Shown: one piece after another, positions 18,357-27,163 of the stretch
How the letters are laid out: the number at the start of each line of letters is the position of its first letter
How positions within the stretch are numbered: the first letter of the stretch is position 1
Assembly (NCBI GenBank): GCA_947494435.1
Contig: CANLUY010000001.1
Coordinates: forward strand, 496,001-560,000
Length of the DNA stretch: 64,000 bases
Direction of reading: 5' to 3'
Source of the DNA: an uncultured Litoreibacter sp.
GTDB taxonomy: Bacteria; Pseudomonadota; Alphaproteobacteria; Rhodobacterales; Rhodobacteraceae
Notes under the pieces: model-generated
What the model was told of the DNA's origin: nothing
Database searches by the model: none
What the model saw: the letters and a program-made list of their open reading frames with translations, nothing else
Program-made: the position numbers and the translations under genes

Positions 18357-18383
18357 AAAAAGGGCCGCCCTGATGGACGGCCC
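18357..18383 (-). terminator. rho-independent terminator after the amt operon
   Basis: On the minus strand GGGCCGTCC-ATCA-GGGCGGCCC forms a 9-bp stem (one G-T pair) with a 4-base loop, directly followed by TTTTT. It lies 19 bases downstream of the 57-residue ORF and 108 bases ahead of dmmD, so it separates the amt transcript from the dmm operon. Confidence 0.85.
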
Positions 18384-18401
18384 CTTCTCAATCGATCTGA
18401 C

Positions 18402-18575
18402 TTACTTGTCGAAGCGTTTCGCTTTCTTCTTCTCTGACGCGTTGCCGACCACAAGGACGGCGGCACAGATCACTGCTGCGATCAGCGTATAGAAGCCCGG
18501 TGCGGCAGAGCCCCACCCCATGAACATGGCGCCGTCGACAACCGACCAGCTTGCTTCGTCATATGGAAAACCCAT
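18402..18575 (-). CDS. 57-residue membrane microprotein downstream of amt
   Basis: A small ORF of 57 codons starts at the ATG of 18575 with GGAGAG immediately upstream and ends TAA at 18402. The product begins MGFPYDEASWSVVDGAMF, then has one hydrophobic helix (GFYTLIAAVICAAVLVVG), then a basic tail (EKKKAKRF). It looks like a single-pass inner-membrane protein with its positive end in the cytoplasm. It lies 21 bases after amt and right before the terminator, so it is the second gene of the amt operon. Good ribosome site, clear membrane-protein layout and correct placement make it likely real. A regulatory or assembly partner of Amt is the natural guess. Confidence 0.75.
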   Translation of the reverse strand: MGFPYDEASWSVVDGAMFMGWGSAAPGFYTLIAAVICAAVLVVGNASEKKKAKRFDK

Positions 18576-18596
18576 GGTTCTCTCCTTTTCTTATGA

Positions 18597-20000
18597 TTAT
18601 TCAGCTGGCGCTGGTGAAGTTGGAATGCCCTCAGGATAACCCTGCGCTGGCACTTTGACGGTGTCCATACCCGCAAGCTCTGCGCCTTCGGGGACACGCA
18701 ACATGCCCATGCCTTTCAGCACAAGGGACACAACGTAGCCCGGCACGAAGCCGAGAAGGAAGAAAACAACCGCACCGACAATTTGGCCGACGAGGCTGAT
18801 CGTTGGCACCTCGCCTGCTGCACCTTGCAATGCCGGGAAGCCAGAAGCGAAGACGCCCAACATAACCACACCGTAAAGGCCGATCGTGCCGTGGACGGTG
18901 ACCGCACCTACCGCATCATCAATGCCGCGTTTCTCAAGCCAGTTTGCGCAAGACTTCAGGATCAGACCTGCAGAGAAGGCAATGATGAAGGTCAAAGCAG
19001 GATAGTAGATATCCAGACCAGACGCAGTCGAGATGATCCCTGCCAGTGCACCGGACATCATCCAAAACGGGTCTTTGGTGATAATCCAAGCGCCGATGAT
19101 CCCGCCTGCGACAGCCATCAGGATGTTGAAGGCCAAGGCCGACAGCGTGATCGGTGTGCCGTAGATTGTCGACGGCTTGTCCGCGAACCAGCTCCACGCC
19201 TCGCCCGGTACGATCACGCAGGCCATGAGGAAGCCCCAGAAACCGACAATGATCAACATCAGACCCACAACCGTCATTGGCATATTGTGACCCGCGATAT
19301 CATTGGCGGTGCCATCGGCGTTGAACTTGCCAATCCGTGGCCCAAGGTTGATCAACACGCCAAGCGCGAAGAAACCAGCAACCGCGTGGACGAGGCCCGC
19401 GGCACCGAAATCATGGACGCCCCATTGGGTGACGAGCCAACCGTCTGCATGCCAACCCCAAGCGGCAGCAACGACCCAAGCGAAGGAGCCAAGCACGATG
19501 GCAAGGATCACAAATCCCACGGTCTGAATGCGCTCGATCACGGCACCTGACATGATGGATGCGGTGGTCGCCGCAAACAATGCAAAGGCTCCGAAGAACA
19601 CGCCCGACGCTTGGTCGGCAACGTTTGGCCCCATGTATTGCGCGCTTTCACCCCAACCCCATGCAATCGCATTCGCATATTCAATGCCTGAAATGCCCGC
19701 TGGTCCCGGTGCACCCGGAATACCCGTTGGGAAGCCCCAATAAACCCACCACCCGAAGAAATAGAAGGTCGGGATCATGAACGCGAAGGCCAAGATGTTC
19801 TTCACACCTGAGGACAATACGTTCTTCATCCGCGACGCGCCCATCTCATAGGCCAAGAAGCCTGCGTGGATGATAATCATCAGCGGAATTGTCAGGTAAT
19901 AAAATGTCTCGGCAAACATGGTGTTGGTGACTTTTGCACCGCCCCCTGCTGCCTCTAGCTCGGCCACTTTGGCGACAAGCTCTGCGAGTTGTTCTTCCAC
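18597..20000 (-). CDS. amt: ammonium/methylammonium transporter (Amt family)
   Basis: 467 residues with about eleven membrane helices. Family landmarks are SGAVIERIQTVGFVILAIVL, the first pore histidine in VHDFGAAGLVHAVAGFFAL and the second in AVTVHGTIGLYGV. It moves ammonium, and possibly methylammonium, across the inner membrane. The start is a GTG at 20000 with GGGGG seven bases upstream. The N-terminus carries an unusual 24-residue heptad-like leader (EEQLAELVAKVAELEAAGG) before the first helix, in place of a signal peptide. Its placement between dmm and mgs suggests it recaptures methylamine or ammonium formed by the pathway. Confidence 0.9.
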   Translation of the reverse strand: MEEQLAELVAKVAELEAAGGGAKVTNTMFAETFYYLTIPLMIIIHAGFLAYEMGASRMKNVLSSGVKNILAFAFMIPTFYFFGWWVYWGFPTGIPGAPGPAGISGIEYANAIAWGWGESAQYMGPNVADQASGVFFGAFALFAATTASIMSGAVIERIQTVGFVILAIVLGSFAWVVAAAWGWHADGWLVTQWGVHDFGAAGLVHAVAGFFALGVLINLGPRIGKFNADGTANDIAGHNMPMTVVGLMLIIVGFWGFLMACVIVPGEAWSWFADKPSTIYGTPITLSALAFNILMAVAGGIIGAWIITKDPFWMMSGALAGIISTASGLDIYYPALTFIIAFSAGLILKSCANWLEKRGIDDAVGAVTVHGTIGLYGVVMLGVFASGFPALQGAAGEVPTISLVGQIVGAVVFFLLGFVPGYVVSLVLKGMGMLRVPEGAELAGMDTVKVPAQGYPEGIPTSPAPAE

Positions 20001-20203
20001 GTCTAAACCCCCGTGTTGGTCTGTATATTCGTTACGCCGTCTTTGAATTCACGCGACGCTGAAGAAAATGAACCACGAGTTAACGATTTAGGCGACTCTT
20101 TTTTTAACTGAAGTGAAAAATAGTTTCCTAGTGGTTGTTGGTTGAAATTTTTGGTGCTAGCGTTTGAGTCGTATTATTCACCACCTGAGGGAGGGCCCCG
20201 GCT
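20001..20203. promoter_or_regulatory. divergent promoter region between amt and mgsABC
   Basis: A 203-base AT-rich gap between two divergent operons. A run of seven T lies near 20098-20104. The plus-strand ribosome site GAGGGAGG ends nine bases before the mgsA ATG. I looked for a sigma-54 (GG-N10-GC) element expected for nitrogen genes and did not see a convincing one. Confidence 0.4.
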
Positions 20204-21133
20204 ATGTGCGGGATCGTCGGACTTTTTCTGAAAGACAAATCGTTGGAGCCCAAACTAGGCGACATGTTGACAGATATGTTGATCACCATGACAGACCGTG
20301 GACCTGACAGTGCGGGCATCGCAATTTATGGTGGAGAAACAGCAGGTAATGCGAAACTGACAGTTCAATCTGACACCCCTGAGACTGACTTTGAAAAGCT
20401 CGACAATGAACTGCGTAAGATGGTCAAAGGCAAGGTTCAGATGCGGGTCAAAGACACTCATGCGGTGCTCGAAATTCAGGCCGATCAGGTAGCTGTCGCA
20501 CGGGCTGCATTGGCAGAGATCAGACCCACTGTTCGGCTCATGAGCCATGGCGAGTCGCTAGAGATATACAAAGAAGTCGGACTGCCTGAAAAAGTGGCAG
20601 ATCGCTTCGATGTGCGCAAATTGAGCGGGTCTCATGGAATCGGTCACACTCGCATGGCAACCGAGTCGGCGGTGACGACGATGGGTGCGCATCCGTTCAA
20701 CACCGGCTCTGATCAGTGCCTCGTCCATAACGGCTCGCTGTCTAACCACAACTCCCTGCGCCGCAAATTGCGCCGCTTGGGCGTCCATATCGAGACAGAG
20801 AATGACACCGAAGTGGGTGCCGCATATCTGACGTGGAAAATGCAGACGGGTTCAACCTTGGGTGAGGCATTAGAAAGCTCGCTCGACGACCTCGACGGGT
20901 TCTTCACCTTCCTTGTCGGCACAAAAGACGGCTTCGGCGTCGTGCGCGACCCCATCGCGTGCAAACCCGCCGTGATGGCCGAAACAGATCAATATGTGGC
21001 TTTCGGATCCGAGTACCGTGCACTGGTCAACCTGCCGGGCATTGAAGACGCCCGCGTGTGGGAGCCTGAGCCCGCCACCGTCTATTTCTGGTCGCATAAC
21101 GCGGCCCCAACCGCACAAGAGAAAGCGGCATAA
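20204..21133 (+). CDS. mgsA: N-methylglutamate synthase subunit A (class II glutamine amidotransferase-like)
   Basis: 309 residues. The protein begins MCGIVGLF, so Cys2 becomes the N-terminal nucleophile of an Ntn amidotransferase; GIGHTRMATESAVT and LVHNGSLSN are further class II landmarks (Arg and Asn of the glutamine pocket). In N-methylglutamate synthase this subunit releases methylamine from gamma-glutamylmethylamide, or binds it, and passes it to the synthase subunits. A GAGGGAGG site precedes the ATG. mgsB starts at the very next base after the stop. It corresponds to the amidotransferase domain of glutamate synthase split into its own gene. Confidence 0.9.
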   Translation: MCGIVGLFLKDKSLEPKLGDMLTDMLITMTDRGPDSAGIAIYGGETAGNAKLTVQSDTPETDFEKLDNELRKMVKGKVQMRVKDTHAVLEIQADQVAVARAALAEIRPTVRLMSHGESLEIYKEVGLPEKVADRFDVRKLSGSHGIGHTRMATESAVTTMGAHPFNTGSDQCLVHNGSLSNHNSLRRKLRRLGVHIETENDTEVGAAYLTWKMQTGSTLGEALESSLDDLDGFFTFLVGTKDGFGVVRDPIACKPAVMAETDQYVAFGSEYRALVNLPGIEDARVWEPEPATVYFWSHNAAPTAQEKAA

Positions 21134-21817
21134 ATGCAAACATTCGATCTGGAGGCGCAGGGTCTGCGCGCATTGAATTCCACCCTGCATGCGCAGGCGG
21201 AGAATACCAACCAAACGACGTGGGAAATCATCAACCCCAAGGGCAGCCACGCGATTGCCGTGGGTCTGGACGCGCCGATTGAGGTGAATGTCAAAGGCTC
21301 CACCGGCTATTACTGCGCGGGCATGAACAAGCAGGCCACCGTACATGTGCACGGCTCTGCAGGTCCCGGCACGGCAGAAAACATGATGTCTGGCACTGTG
21401 ATCGTCGAGGGCGACGCCTCGCAATATGCAGGTGCTACCGGTCATGGCGGCACGCTGATCATCAAAGGCAATGCCTCCTCGCGTTGCGGTATCTCGATGA
21501 AGGGCATCGACATTATCGTGCATGGCAACATTGGCCATATGTCGGCCTTCATGGCGCAGTCCGGCAACATTGTGGTCTGTGGTGACGCAGGCGACGCGTT
21601 GGGCGACAGCTGCTACGAGGCCCGTTTCTTTGTGCGCGGTACGGTCAAATCGCTCGGCGCTGACTGCGTCGAGAAGGAAATGCGGCCCGAGCATATTGCG
21701 ATCTTAGAAGAACTTCTGGAACGTGGCGGGTGTGATGCCAAAGCGTCCGAGTTCAAACGCTACGGCTCTGCCCGCAATCTGTATAATTTCGACGTCGACA
21801 ACGCCGCCGCATATTAA
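21134..21817 (+). CDS. mgsB: N-methylglutamate synthase subunit B (GXGXG domain)
   Basis: 227 residues forming a right-handed beta-helix of the glutamate synthase C-terminal (GXGXG) type: GSTGYYCAGMNKQATVHVHG, GDASQYAGATGHGGTLIIKG and GNIGHMSAFMAQSGNIVVCG give the repeated glycine pattern. In glutamate synthase this domain is structural and couples the amidotransferase and synthase sites. It directly abuts mgsA and is followed 12 bases later by mgsC, so the three form one complex and one transcript. Confidence 0.9.
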   Translation: MQTFDLEAQGLRALNSTLHAQAENTNQTTWEIINPKGSHAIAVGLDAPIEVNVKGSTGYYCAGMNKQATVHVHGSAGPGTAENMMSGTVIVEGDASQYAGATGHGGTLIIKGNASSRCGISMKGIDIIVHGNIGHMSAFMAQSGNIVVCGDAGDALGDSCYEARFFVRGTVKSLGADCVEKEMRPEHIAILEELLERGGCDAKASEFKRYGSARNLYNFDVDNAAAY

Positions 21818-21829
21818 GGGATACCTGAG

Positions 21830-23176
21830 ATGAAAGATTTCGACGCCAAAGGCATCCCGCACACTACGCCGCGCCAGTCCGCGACGTTCACCCAAGACGC
21901 CAATAGCGATATCCGTCGCGCAGCGGCCACGGGCATCTATGACATCCGCGGCGGTGGTGCAAAACGCAAAGTGCCCAGTTTTGACGACCTGCTGTTCCTT
22001 GGCGCGTCCATCTCGCGCTATCCGCTGGAAGGCTACCGGGAGAAATGCGGCACCGACGTCAAACTCGGCACGCGCTTTGCCCAAAACCCGATTGAGCTGG
22101 ATATCCCGATCACAATCGCAGGTATGAGCTTCGGCGCATTGTCAGGCCCTGCCAAAGAAGCTTTGGGCCGTGGCGCGAACGCTGCTGGCACATCAACGAC
22201 CACCGGCGATGGCGGCATGACACCGGAAGAGCGGGGGCATTCGTCAAAACTCGTCTACCAATACCTGCCCTCGCGCTATGGGATGAACCCGGACGATTTG
22301 CGCAAGGCTGATGCGATTGAGATCGTGGTGGGCCAAGGTGCGAAGCCAGGTGGCGGCGGTATGCTTTTGGGTCAGAAAATCTCAGACCGTGTGGCTGAAA
22401 TGCGTAACCTGCCCAAGGGCATCGACCAACGGTCCTCCTGCCGCCATCCGGATTGGACCGGCCCGGATGATCTTGAGATCAAAATCCTCGAACTGCGTGA
22501 AATCACCGGCTGGAAAGTCCCGATCTACGTCAAAGTCGCAGGCGCGCGCCCTTACTTCGACACCACACTTGCCGTGAAAGCTGGCGCAGACGTCGTGGTG
22601 TTGGACGGCATGCAAGGTGGCACGGCAGCGACGCAAGACGTCTTCATCGAACATGTGGGCCAACCGACTTTGGCCTGTATCCGCCCCGCCGTGCGCGCGT
22701 TGCAAGACCTTGGCATGCACCGCGAAGTGCAGTTGGTTGTTTCCGGCGGCATCCGATCCGGTGCGGATGTGGCAAAGGCCATGGCGCTGGGGGCCGACGC
22801 AGTTGCCATTGGTACCGCAGCCCTGATCGCACTGGGTGACAATGACCCGAAATGGGAAGCCGAGTATAACGAGCTCGGCACGACCGCGGGTGCCTATGAT
22901 GACTGGCACGAGGGCATGGACCCAGCAGGCATCACGACGCAGGATCCGGAACTGATGAAGCGCTTTGATCCCATCGAAGGGGGACGTCGTTTGAAGAACT
23001 ACCTCAAAGTTCTGACGCTGGAGGCACAGACCATCGCGCGGGCTTGCGGTAAAAACCACATGCACAATCTGGAGCCCGAGGATCTGGTCGCGCTGACAAT
23101 GGAAGCCGCTGCCATGGCGCAGGTTCCGCTGGCGGGCACCGACTGGTACCCCGGTAAACCGAACACCTCTTACTAA
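21830..23176 (+). CDS. mgsC: N-methylglutamate synthase subunit C (FMN-binding glutamate synthase domain)
   Basis: 448 residues of the glutamate synthase FMN-binding family, a TIM barrel. Landmarks are ITIAGMSFGALSGPAKEALG near residue 100, GQGAKPGGGGMLLGQKIS near 170, and VVLDGMQGGTAATQDVF then SGGIRSGADVAKAMALGADA near 250-330 (phosphate grip of FMN). A cysteine near the substrate face (QRSSCRHPDW) fits iron-sulfur or active-site use in the family. It joins methylamine to 2-oxoglutarate and reduces the product to N-methylglutamate. A hairpin separates it from gmaS. Confidence 0.9.
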   Translation: MKDFDAKGIPHTTPRQSATFTQDANSDIRRAAATGIYDIRGGGAKRKVPSFDDLLFLGASISRYPLEGYREKCGTDVKLGTRFAQNPIELDIPITIAGMSFGALSGPAKEALGRGANAAGTSTTTGDGGMTPEERGHSSKLVYQYLPSRYGMNPDDLRKADAIEIVVGQGAKPGGGGMLLGQKISDRVAEMRNLPKGIDQRSSCRHPDWTGPDDLEIKILELREITGWKVPIYVKVAGARPYFDTTLAVKAGADVVVLDGMQGGTAATQDVFIEHVGQPTLACIRPAVRALQDLGMHREVQLVVSGGIRSGADVAKAMALGADAVAIGTAALIALGDNDPKWEAEYNELGTTAGAYDDWHEGMDPAGITTQDPELMKRFDPIEGGRRLKNYLKVLTLEAQTIARACGKNHMHNLEPEDLVALTMEAAAMAQVPLAGTDWYPGKPNTSY

Positions 23177-23183
23177 TCAACGA

Positions 23184-23211
23184 AGGGCGCGGCCATGACG
23201 GCACGCGCCCT
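23184..23211. repeat. intercistronic hairpin between mgsC and gmaS
   Basis: AGGGCGCG (23184-23191) and CGCGCCCT (23204-23211) form an 8-bp, almost all G-C stem around a 12-base loop. No U-run follows on the plus strand, so it is not a standard terminator. It may stabilise the upstream mRNA or mark a processing point that sets gmaS apart from mgsABC. Confidence 0.55.
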
Positions 23212-23238
23212 CGCTCTTTCAACGACAGGGACACGACT

Positions 23239-24573
23239 ATGACCACTGATCTCGCCAAATTCGCCAAGGATAATGGCGTCAAATACTTCATGATCTCCTT
23301 CACCGACCTGTTTGGCGGGCAACGCGCCAAGCTGGTCCCGGCAGAGGCCATCGCCGACATGCAGGAAGAAGGCGCGGGCTTTGCGGGCTTTGCGACATGG
23401 CTCGATATGACGCCCGCCCATCCTGATATGCTGGCCGTTCCGGACCCGTCTTCGGTGATCCAGCTGCCATGGAAGCCCGAGGTTGCATGGGTCGCAGGCA
23501 ACTGCGTCATGGAGGGCGAAGACGTCGCGCAGGCGCCGCGCAATGTATTGCGCAAATTGATCGACGAGGCTGCATCTGAAGGCATGCATGTTAAGACCGG
23601 GATCGAGGCGGAGTACTTCCTGCTGACACCCGATGGCTCAGCAATTTCCGACGAATATGATACGGCGGCCAAACCTTGCTACGACCAGCAAGCCGTAATG
23701 CGCCGCTATGATGTCGTGCGCGAAATTTGCGACTACATGCTGGAGCTCGGCTGGGGTCCGTATCAAAACGACCACGAAGATGCGAATGGCCAGTTCGAGA
23801 TGAACTGGGAATTTGACGACGCGCTGCGCACCGCTGACAAACACAGCTTCTTCAAGTTCATGACCAAATCTGTGGCCGAAAAACACGGCTTCCGCGCCAC
23901 ATTCATGCCCAAGCCCGTTGAGGGTCTGACCGGCAATGGCTGCCACGCCCATATCTCTGTCTGGGACGCGCCGGGTAAGGACTCCAAAACCAACGTCTTT
24001 GCGATGGATGCGAATGACAGCTCCCAAACCGCTGAACTTGGCCTGTCGGAGAAAGGCCGCCACTTCCTAGGCGGCATCATGAAGCACGCAAGCGCCTTAG
24101 CCGCGATCACCAACCCGACGGTGAACAGCTACAAGCGCATCAACGCGCCACGTACTATGTCGGGTGCGACTTGGGCGCCGAACACGGTCACATGGACCGG
24201 TAATAACCGCACGCATATGGTGCGCGTCCCCGGCCCCGGCCGGTTTGAACTGCGCCTGCCCGATGGGGCGGTGAACCCGTATCTGCTGCAGGCTGTCATT
24301 ATCGCCGCCGGTCTGTCGGGCGTGCGCAGCCAAGCCGATCCGGGCAAGCGTCATGACATCGACATGTATGCAGATGGTCACAAGGTGCGTGGCGCACCGA
24401 AGCTGCCGTTGAATATGCTCGACGCCTTGCGCGCCTATGATCGCGACAAAGGTTTGAAGGCTGCGATGGGTGAAGAATTCTCTGCCGCGTATCTCAAGAT
24501 GAAAGAGCAGGAGTGGAACGATTTCACATCGCATTTCTCGCAATGGGAAAAGGACAACACGCTCGATATTTAA
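23239..24573 (+). CDS. gmaS: gamma-glutamylmethylamide synthetase (type III glutamine synthetase-like)
   Basis: 444 residues of the glutamine synthetase superfamily. The N-terminal strand KYFMISFTDLFGGQRAKLVP is followed by the catalytic metal-binding segments GIEAEYFLL (two glutamates), FEMNWEFDDALRTADKHSFF, and the ATP/ammonia region NGCHAHISVW, then NSYKRINAPRTMSGATWAPN. It ligates methylamine to glutamate using ATP, giving gamma-glutamylmethylamide, the first step of the N-methylglutamate pathway. It follows mgsABC after a 62-base gap that contains a hairpin and ends at a clear terminator. True glutamine synthetase GlnA is longer and has a different adenylylation loop. Confidence 0.9.
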   Translation: MTTDLAKFAKDNGVKYFMISFTDLFGGQRAKLVPAEAIADMQEEGAGFAGFATWLDMTPAHPDMLAVPDPSSVIQLPWKPEVAWVAGNCVMEGEDVAQAPRNVLRKLIDEAASEGMHVKTGIEAEYFLLTPDGSAISDEYDTAAKPCYDQQAVMRRYDVVREICDYMLELGWGPYQNDHEDANGQFEMNWEFDDALRTADKHSFFKFMTKSVAEKHGFRATFMPKPVEGLTGNGCHAHISVWDAPGKDSKTNVFAMDANDSSQTAELGLSEKGRHFLGGIMKHASALAAITNPTVNSYKRINAPRTMSGATWAPNTVTWTGNNRTHMVRVPGPGRFELRLPDGAVNPYLLQAVIIAAGLSGVRSQADPGKRHDIDMYADGHKVRGAPKLPLNMLDALRAYDRDKGLKAAMGEEFSAAYLKMKEQEWNDFTSHFSQWEKDNTLDI

Positions 24574-24596
24574 AGCATCGCTCTAGTCAAATCAGG

Positions 24597-24631
24597 ACCA
24601 CGCATTGCTGAGCCGCGATGCGTGGTTTTTT
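24597..24631 (+). terminator. rho-independent terminator after gmaS
   Basis: ACCACGCAT (24597-24605) pairs with ATGCGTGGT (24618-24626), a perfect 9-bp stem with a 12-base loop, and runs into TTTTTT. It lies 24 bases after the gmaS stop and 14 bases before the end of the convergent Hint-domain gene, which it might also serve. Confidence 0.9.
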
Positions 24632-24644
24632 CGTTGAACACAGA

Positions 24645-25649
24645 TCAGGCCGCTTGACGCATCCCGCGATTGATATGCTTGCGCGCTACACCCACACGCA
24701 GGATCGCATGAGCAGGTGGGCCATTGAGATACCCTTCTATCGCGTCAGCGTCAGGAAAGCATGCGTTCAAGCTTCTGCCATATCGACCAGAGCGGACCAT
24801 TGGCCCGACAAGCAACGACTCCGCCGCGAGGCCGTTCGACATCACAATCGCATGCCGAGCGCAGGTGATGTGGTGCCATTTGTCGGTTGCATCCGCCGTA
24901 CTTAAAGAAATCCCCGGCAACGCACAGAGCGCTTTGGCCGCAACGATCTGCGGCGTGTCAAACAGGGTTTCAAGCTGCCCGTGCTGCCCGACAAGTACGC
25001 GATGCTGGGCAGACACACTTAACCCCGTTCTGGGCAAGCCGGGTCCCAAACTGTCGGGCTGGATTACCACTTTCTCACGAACACCACCGTAGCTCATTCC
25101 GGTCCAAATCAATGGCTGAACGCCTTGATCCAGAGTGACCACCAGATCACCCGCAACCAATTCCCCGATTGCGCGCGGTCCGGTTGGGGTGTCGACTAAG
25201 GTACCTGCCAAGAAGCAAGCCACAGATCCTTTGGTGGCTGGGGCGTTGTAATATGTATGGCCCCCGTCAGAAGACTGTGTTGTCTCGCTACTGGAAAATC
25301 GTCCAACACCATCCGCTGTTTGACCGGCAGCGGGCCCTTCCGTCGCCGTGACGTCATACCGATCATCCGAGATGAACTGGACGACATTGCCACTGCCATC
25401 GACCAAGGCGATTCCGCTGTCAAATGAAGCTGAGAAACCGTCGCCTGAGTCGACGACATAAACATCCTCTCCGTTCTGAGTGGACTGAACCGAGCCCAGA
25501 CCAAACGGCCCCGAATAAATCGTGCCGTCACTTTTGTAAGCATAAACCTGATACCCGGAGACATCCGTGCCAGCAGGAAAGGCCAACTCGACAAAATCAC
25601 CGCCAGCTTGCGCTCCGTATACGTTAATCTCTGATATGTAGCCTGCCAT
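24645..25649 (-). CDS. Hint-domain protein with N-terminal beta-sandwich-like region
   Basis: 334 residues. The first ~140 residues (ISEINVYGAQAGGDFVELAF, then YSGPFGLG) resemble a lamin-tail-like beta sandwich. From about residue 145 a Hedgehog/intein (Hint) fold begins: VACFLAGTLVDTPTG with the nucleophile cysteine, RAIGELVAGDLVVTLDQG, then SVSAQHRVLVG with the block B/F histidine. Such proteins are frequent in Rhodobacterales and are thought to be exported and perhaps self-cleaved after the cysteine, but no function is established. No standard signal peptide is seen. The ATG has AAGGG upstream. It sits alone, convergent with gmaS and divergent from tmm. Confidence 0.75.
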   Translation of the reverse strand: MAGYISEINVYGAQAGGDFVELAFPAGTDVSGYQVYAYKSDGTIYSGPFGLGSVQSTQNGEDVYVVDSGDGFSASFDSGIALVDGSGNVVQFISDDRYDVTATEGPAAGQTADGVGRFSSSETTQSSDGGHTYYNAPATKGSVACFLAGTLVDTPTGPRAIGELVAGDLVVTLDQGVQPLIWTGMSYGGVREKVVIQPDSLGPGLPRTGLSVSAQHRVLVGQHGQLETLFDTPQIVAAKALCALPGISLSTADATDKWHHITCARHAIVMSNGLAAESLLVGPMVRSGRYGRSLNACFPDADAIEGYLNGPPAHAILRVGVARKHINRGMRQAA

Positions 25650-25828
25650 GTCTTACCCTTCACAGAACAGGCGCACCAAAAGCCGCTTCGGTTAAGATGC
25701 TCTTACAGGGCAACAGAAAGGCGCATCCAATTTGAGATAAACCAGTCAGCTTAATTTCATCATGAGAAAATTTATTGACTGACAGTGCAAAATTTCGCTG
25801 AATGAAAAAGATCGAAAGGATGCACTTT

Positions 25829-27163
25829 ATGACCAAAAGAATTGCCGTCATTGGCGCTGGACCGTCTGGGCTTGCCCAACTTCGCGCTTTCCAATCCGCT
25901 AAGCAAAACGGGGAAGATATTCCTGAGATTGTTTGCTTTGAGAAGCAGGCCAATTGGGGTGGTTTGTGGAACTACACATGGCGCACAGGCGTGGATCAGT
26001 ATGGGGAGCCAGTGCATGGCTCCATGTATCGGTATCTGTGGTCCAACGGACCAAAAGAAGGGCTGGAGTTCGCTGACTATTCTTTTGAAGAGCATTTCGG
26101 AAAGCAGATCGCGTCCTATCCACCGCGAGCAGTGCTGTTTGACTACATTCAGGGCCGCGTGGAAAAAGCGGGGGTCCGCGACTGGATCAAGTTTGAAACC
26201 GTCGTGCGTCGTGTGGAATTTGAAAACGGCAAGTTCTCCGTGACAGTGAAAGACCTGCCGAATGACACCGAAAGCACGGAAGAGTTTGACCATGTCATCT
26301 GCGCATCGGGACATTTCTCCACGCCGAATGTGCCGCAGTTTGAGGGATTTGACAGCTTCAAGGGTCGCGTGCTTCACGCCCACGATTTCCGCGACGCGCT
26401 GGAATTCAAAGACCAAGATATCCTGATCGTCGGAACCAGCTACTCCGCCGAAGATATCGGCTCGCAATGTTGGAAATACGGCGCGAAGTCGATCACGGTC
26501 TCACACCGCACGGCAGCGATGGGGTATGACTGGCCAGATAATTGGGCCGAAGTTCCGCTGCTCACCAAAGTCGTCGGCAAAACGGCCCATTTCAAAGACG
26601 GCACCACTAAAGACGTCGATGCGATTATTCTGTGCACCGGATATCAGCATCACTTCCCGTTCATGGCGGAAGAGCTACGGCTGAAAACCGCGAACCGTTT
26701 GGCGACGGCAGACCTGTATAAAGGGGTGGCATGGGTGGATAATCCGGCGCTCTTTTACCTCGGCATGCAGGACCAATGGTTCACATTCAACATGTTCGAC
26801 GCACAAGCGTGGTGGGTGCGCGATGCGATCATGGGCAAGATTTCGATGCCGTCGAAGTCCGAGATGGAAGCAGACGTGGCCGACCGTATCGCACGCGAAG
26901 ATTCGGGCGAAGATGACTATGCCGCGATCTGGTATCAGGGCGACTATATCAAAGAACTGATCGCAGAAACGGACTACCCCAGCTTTGATGTCGAGGGCGC
27001 ATGCATGGCATTTAAGGAGTGGAAAGGTCACAAGAAGGCTGGCATCATGACCTTCCGCGACAATTGCTACAAGTCTGTGATGACAGGCACGATGGCTCCG
27101 ATCCATCACACACCATGGAAGGATGCGCTGGATGACAGCCTTGAGGTGTATCTGCAAAACTAG
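25829..27163 (+). CDS. tmm: trimethylamine monooxygenase (flavin-containing monooxygenase)
   Basis: 444 residues from ATG 25829 ([15 protein letters not shown]), which has GAAAGG upstream; an in-frame ATG at 25802 lacks one. FAD motif GAGPSGLAQ at residues 9-17, NADPH motif [11 protein letters not shown] at 201-211, the FMO-type [14 protein letters not shown] near 158 and the LCTGY hallmark. Tyr205 in the NADPH motif corresponds to the tyrosine described as important in Roseovarius Tmm (Tyr207 by its numbering, from memory). It oxidises trimethylamine to TMAO with NADPH and O2. The next gene starts at the base after the stop. Confidence 0.93.
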   Translation: MTKRIAVIGAGPSGLAQLRAFQSAKQNGEDIPEIVCFEKQANWGGLWNYTWRTGVDQYGEPVHGSMYRYLWSNGPKEGLEFADYSFEEHFGKQIASYPPRAVLFDYIQGRVEKAGVRDWIKFETVVRRVEFENGKFSVTVKDLPNDTESTEEFDHVICASGHFSTPNVPQFEGFDSFKGRVLHAHDFRDALEFKDQDILIVGTSYSAEDIGSQCWKYGAKSITVSHRTAAMGYDWPDNWAEVPLLTKVVGKTAHFKDGTTKDVDAIILCTGYQHHFPFMAEELRLKTANRLATADLYKGVAWVDNPALFYLGMQDQWFTFNMFDAQAWWVRDAIMGKISMPSKSEMEADVADRIAREDSGEDDYAAIWYQGDYIKELIAETDYPSFDVEGACMAFKEWKGHKKAGIMTFRDNCYKSVMTGTMAPIHHTPWKDALDDSLEVYLQN

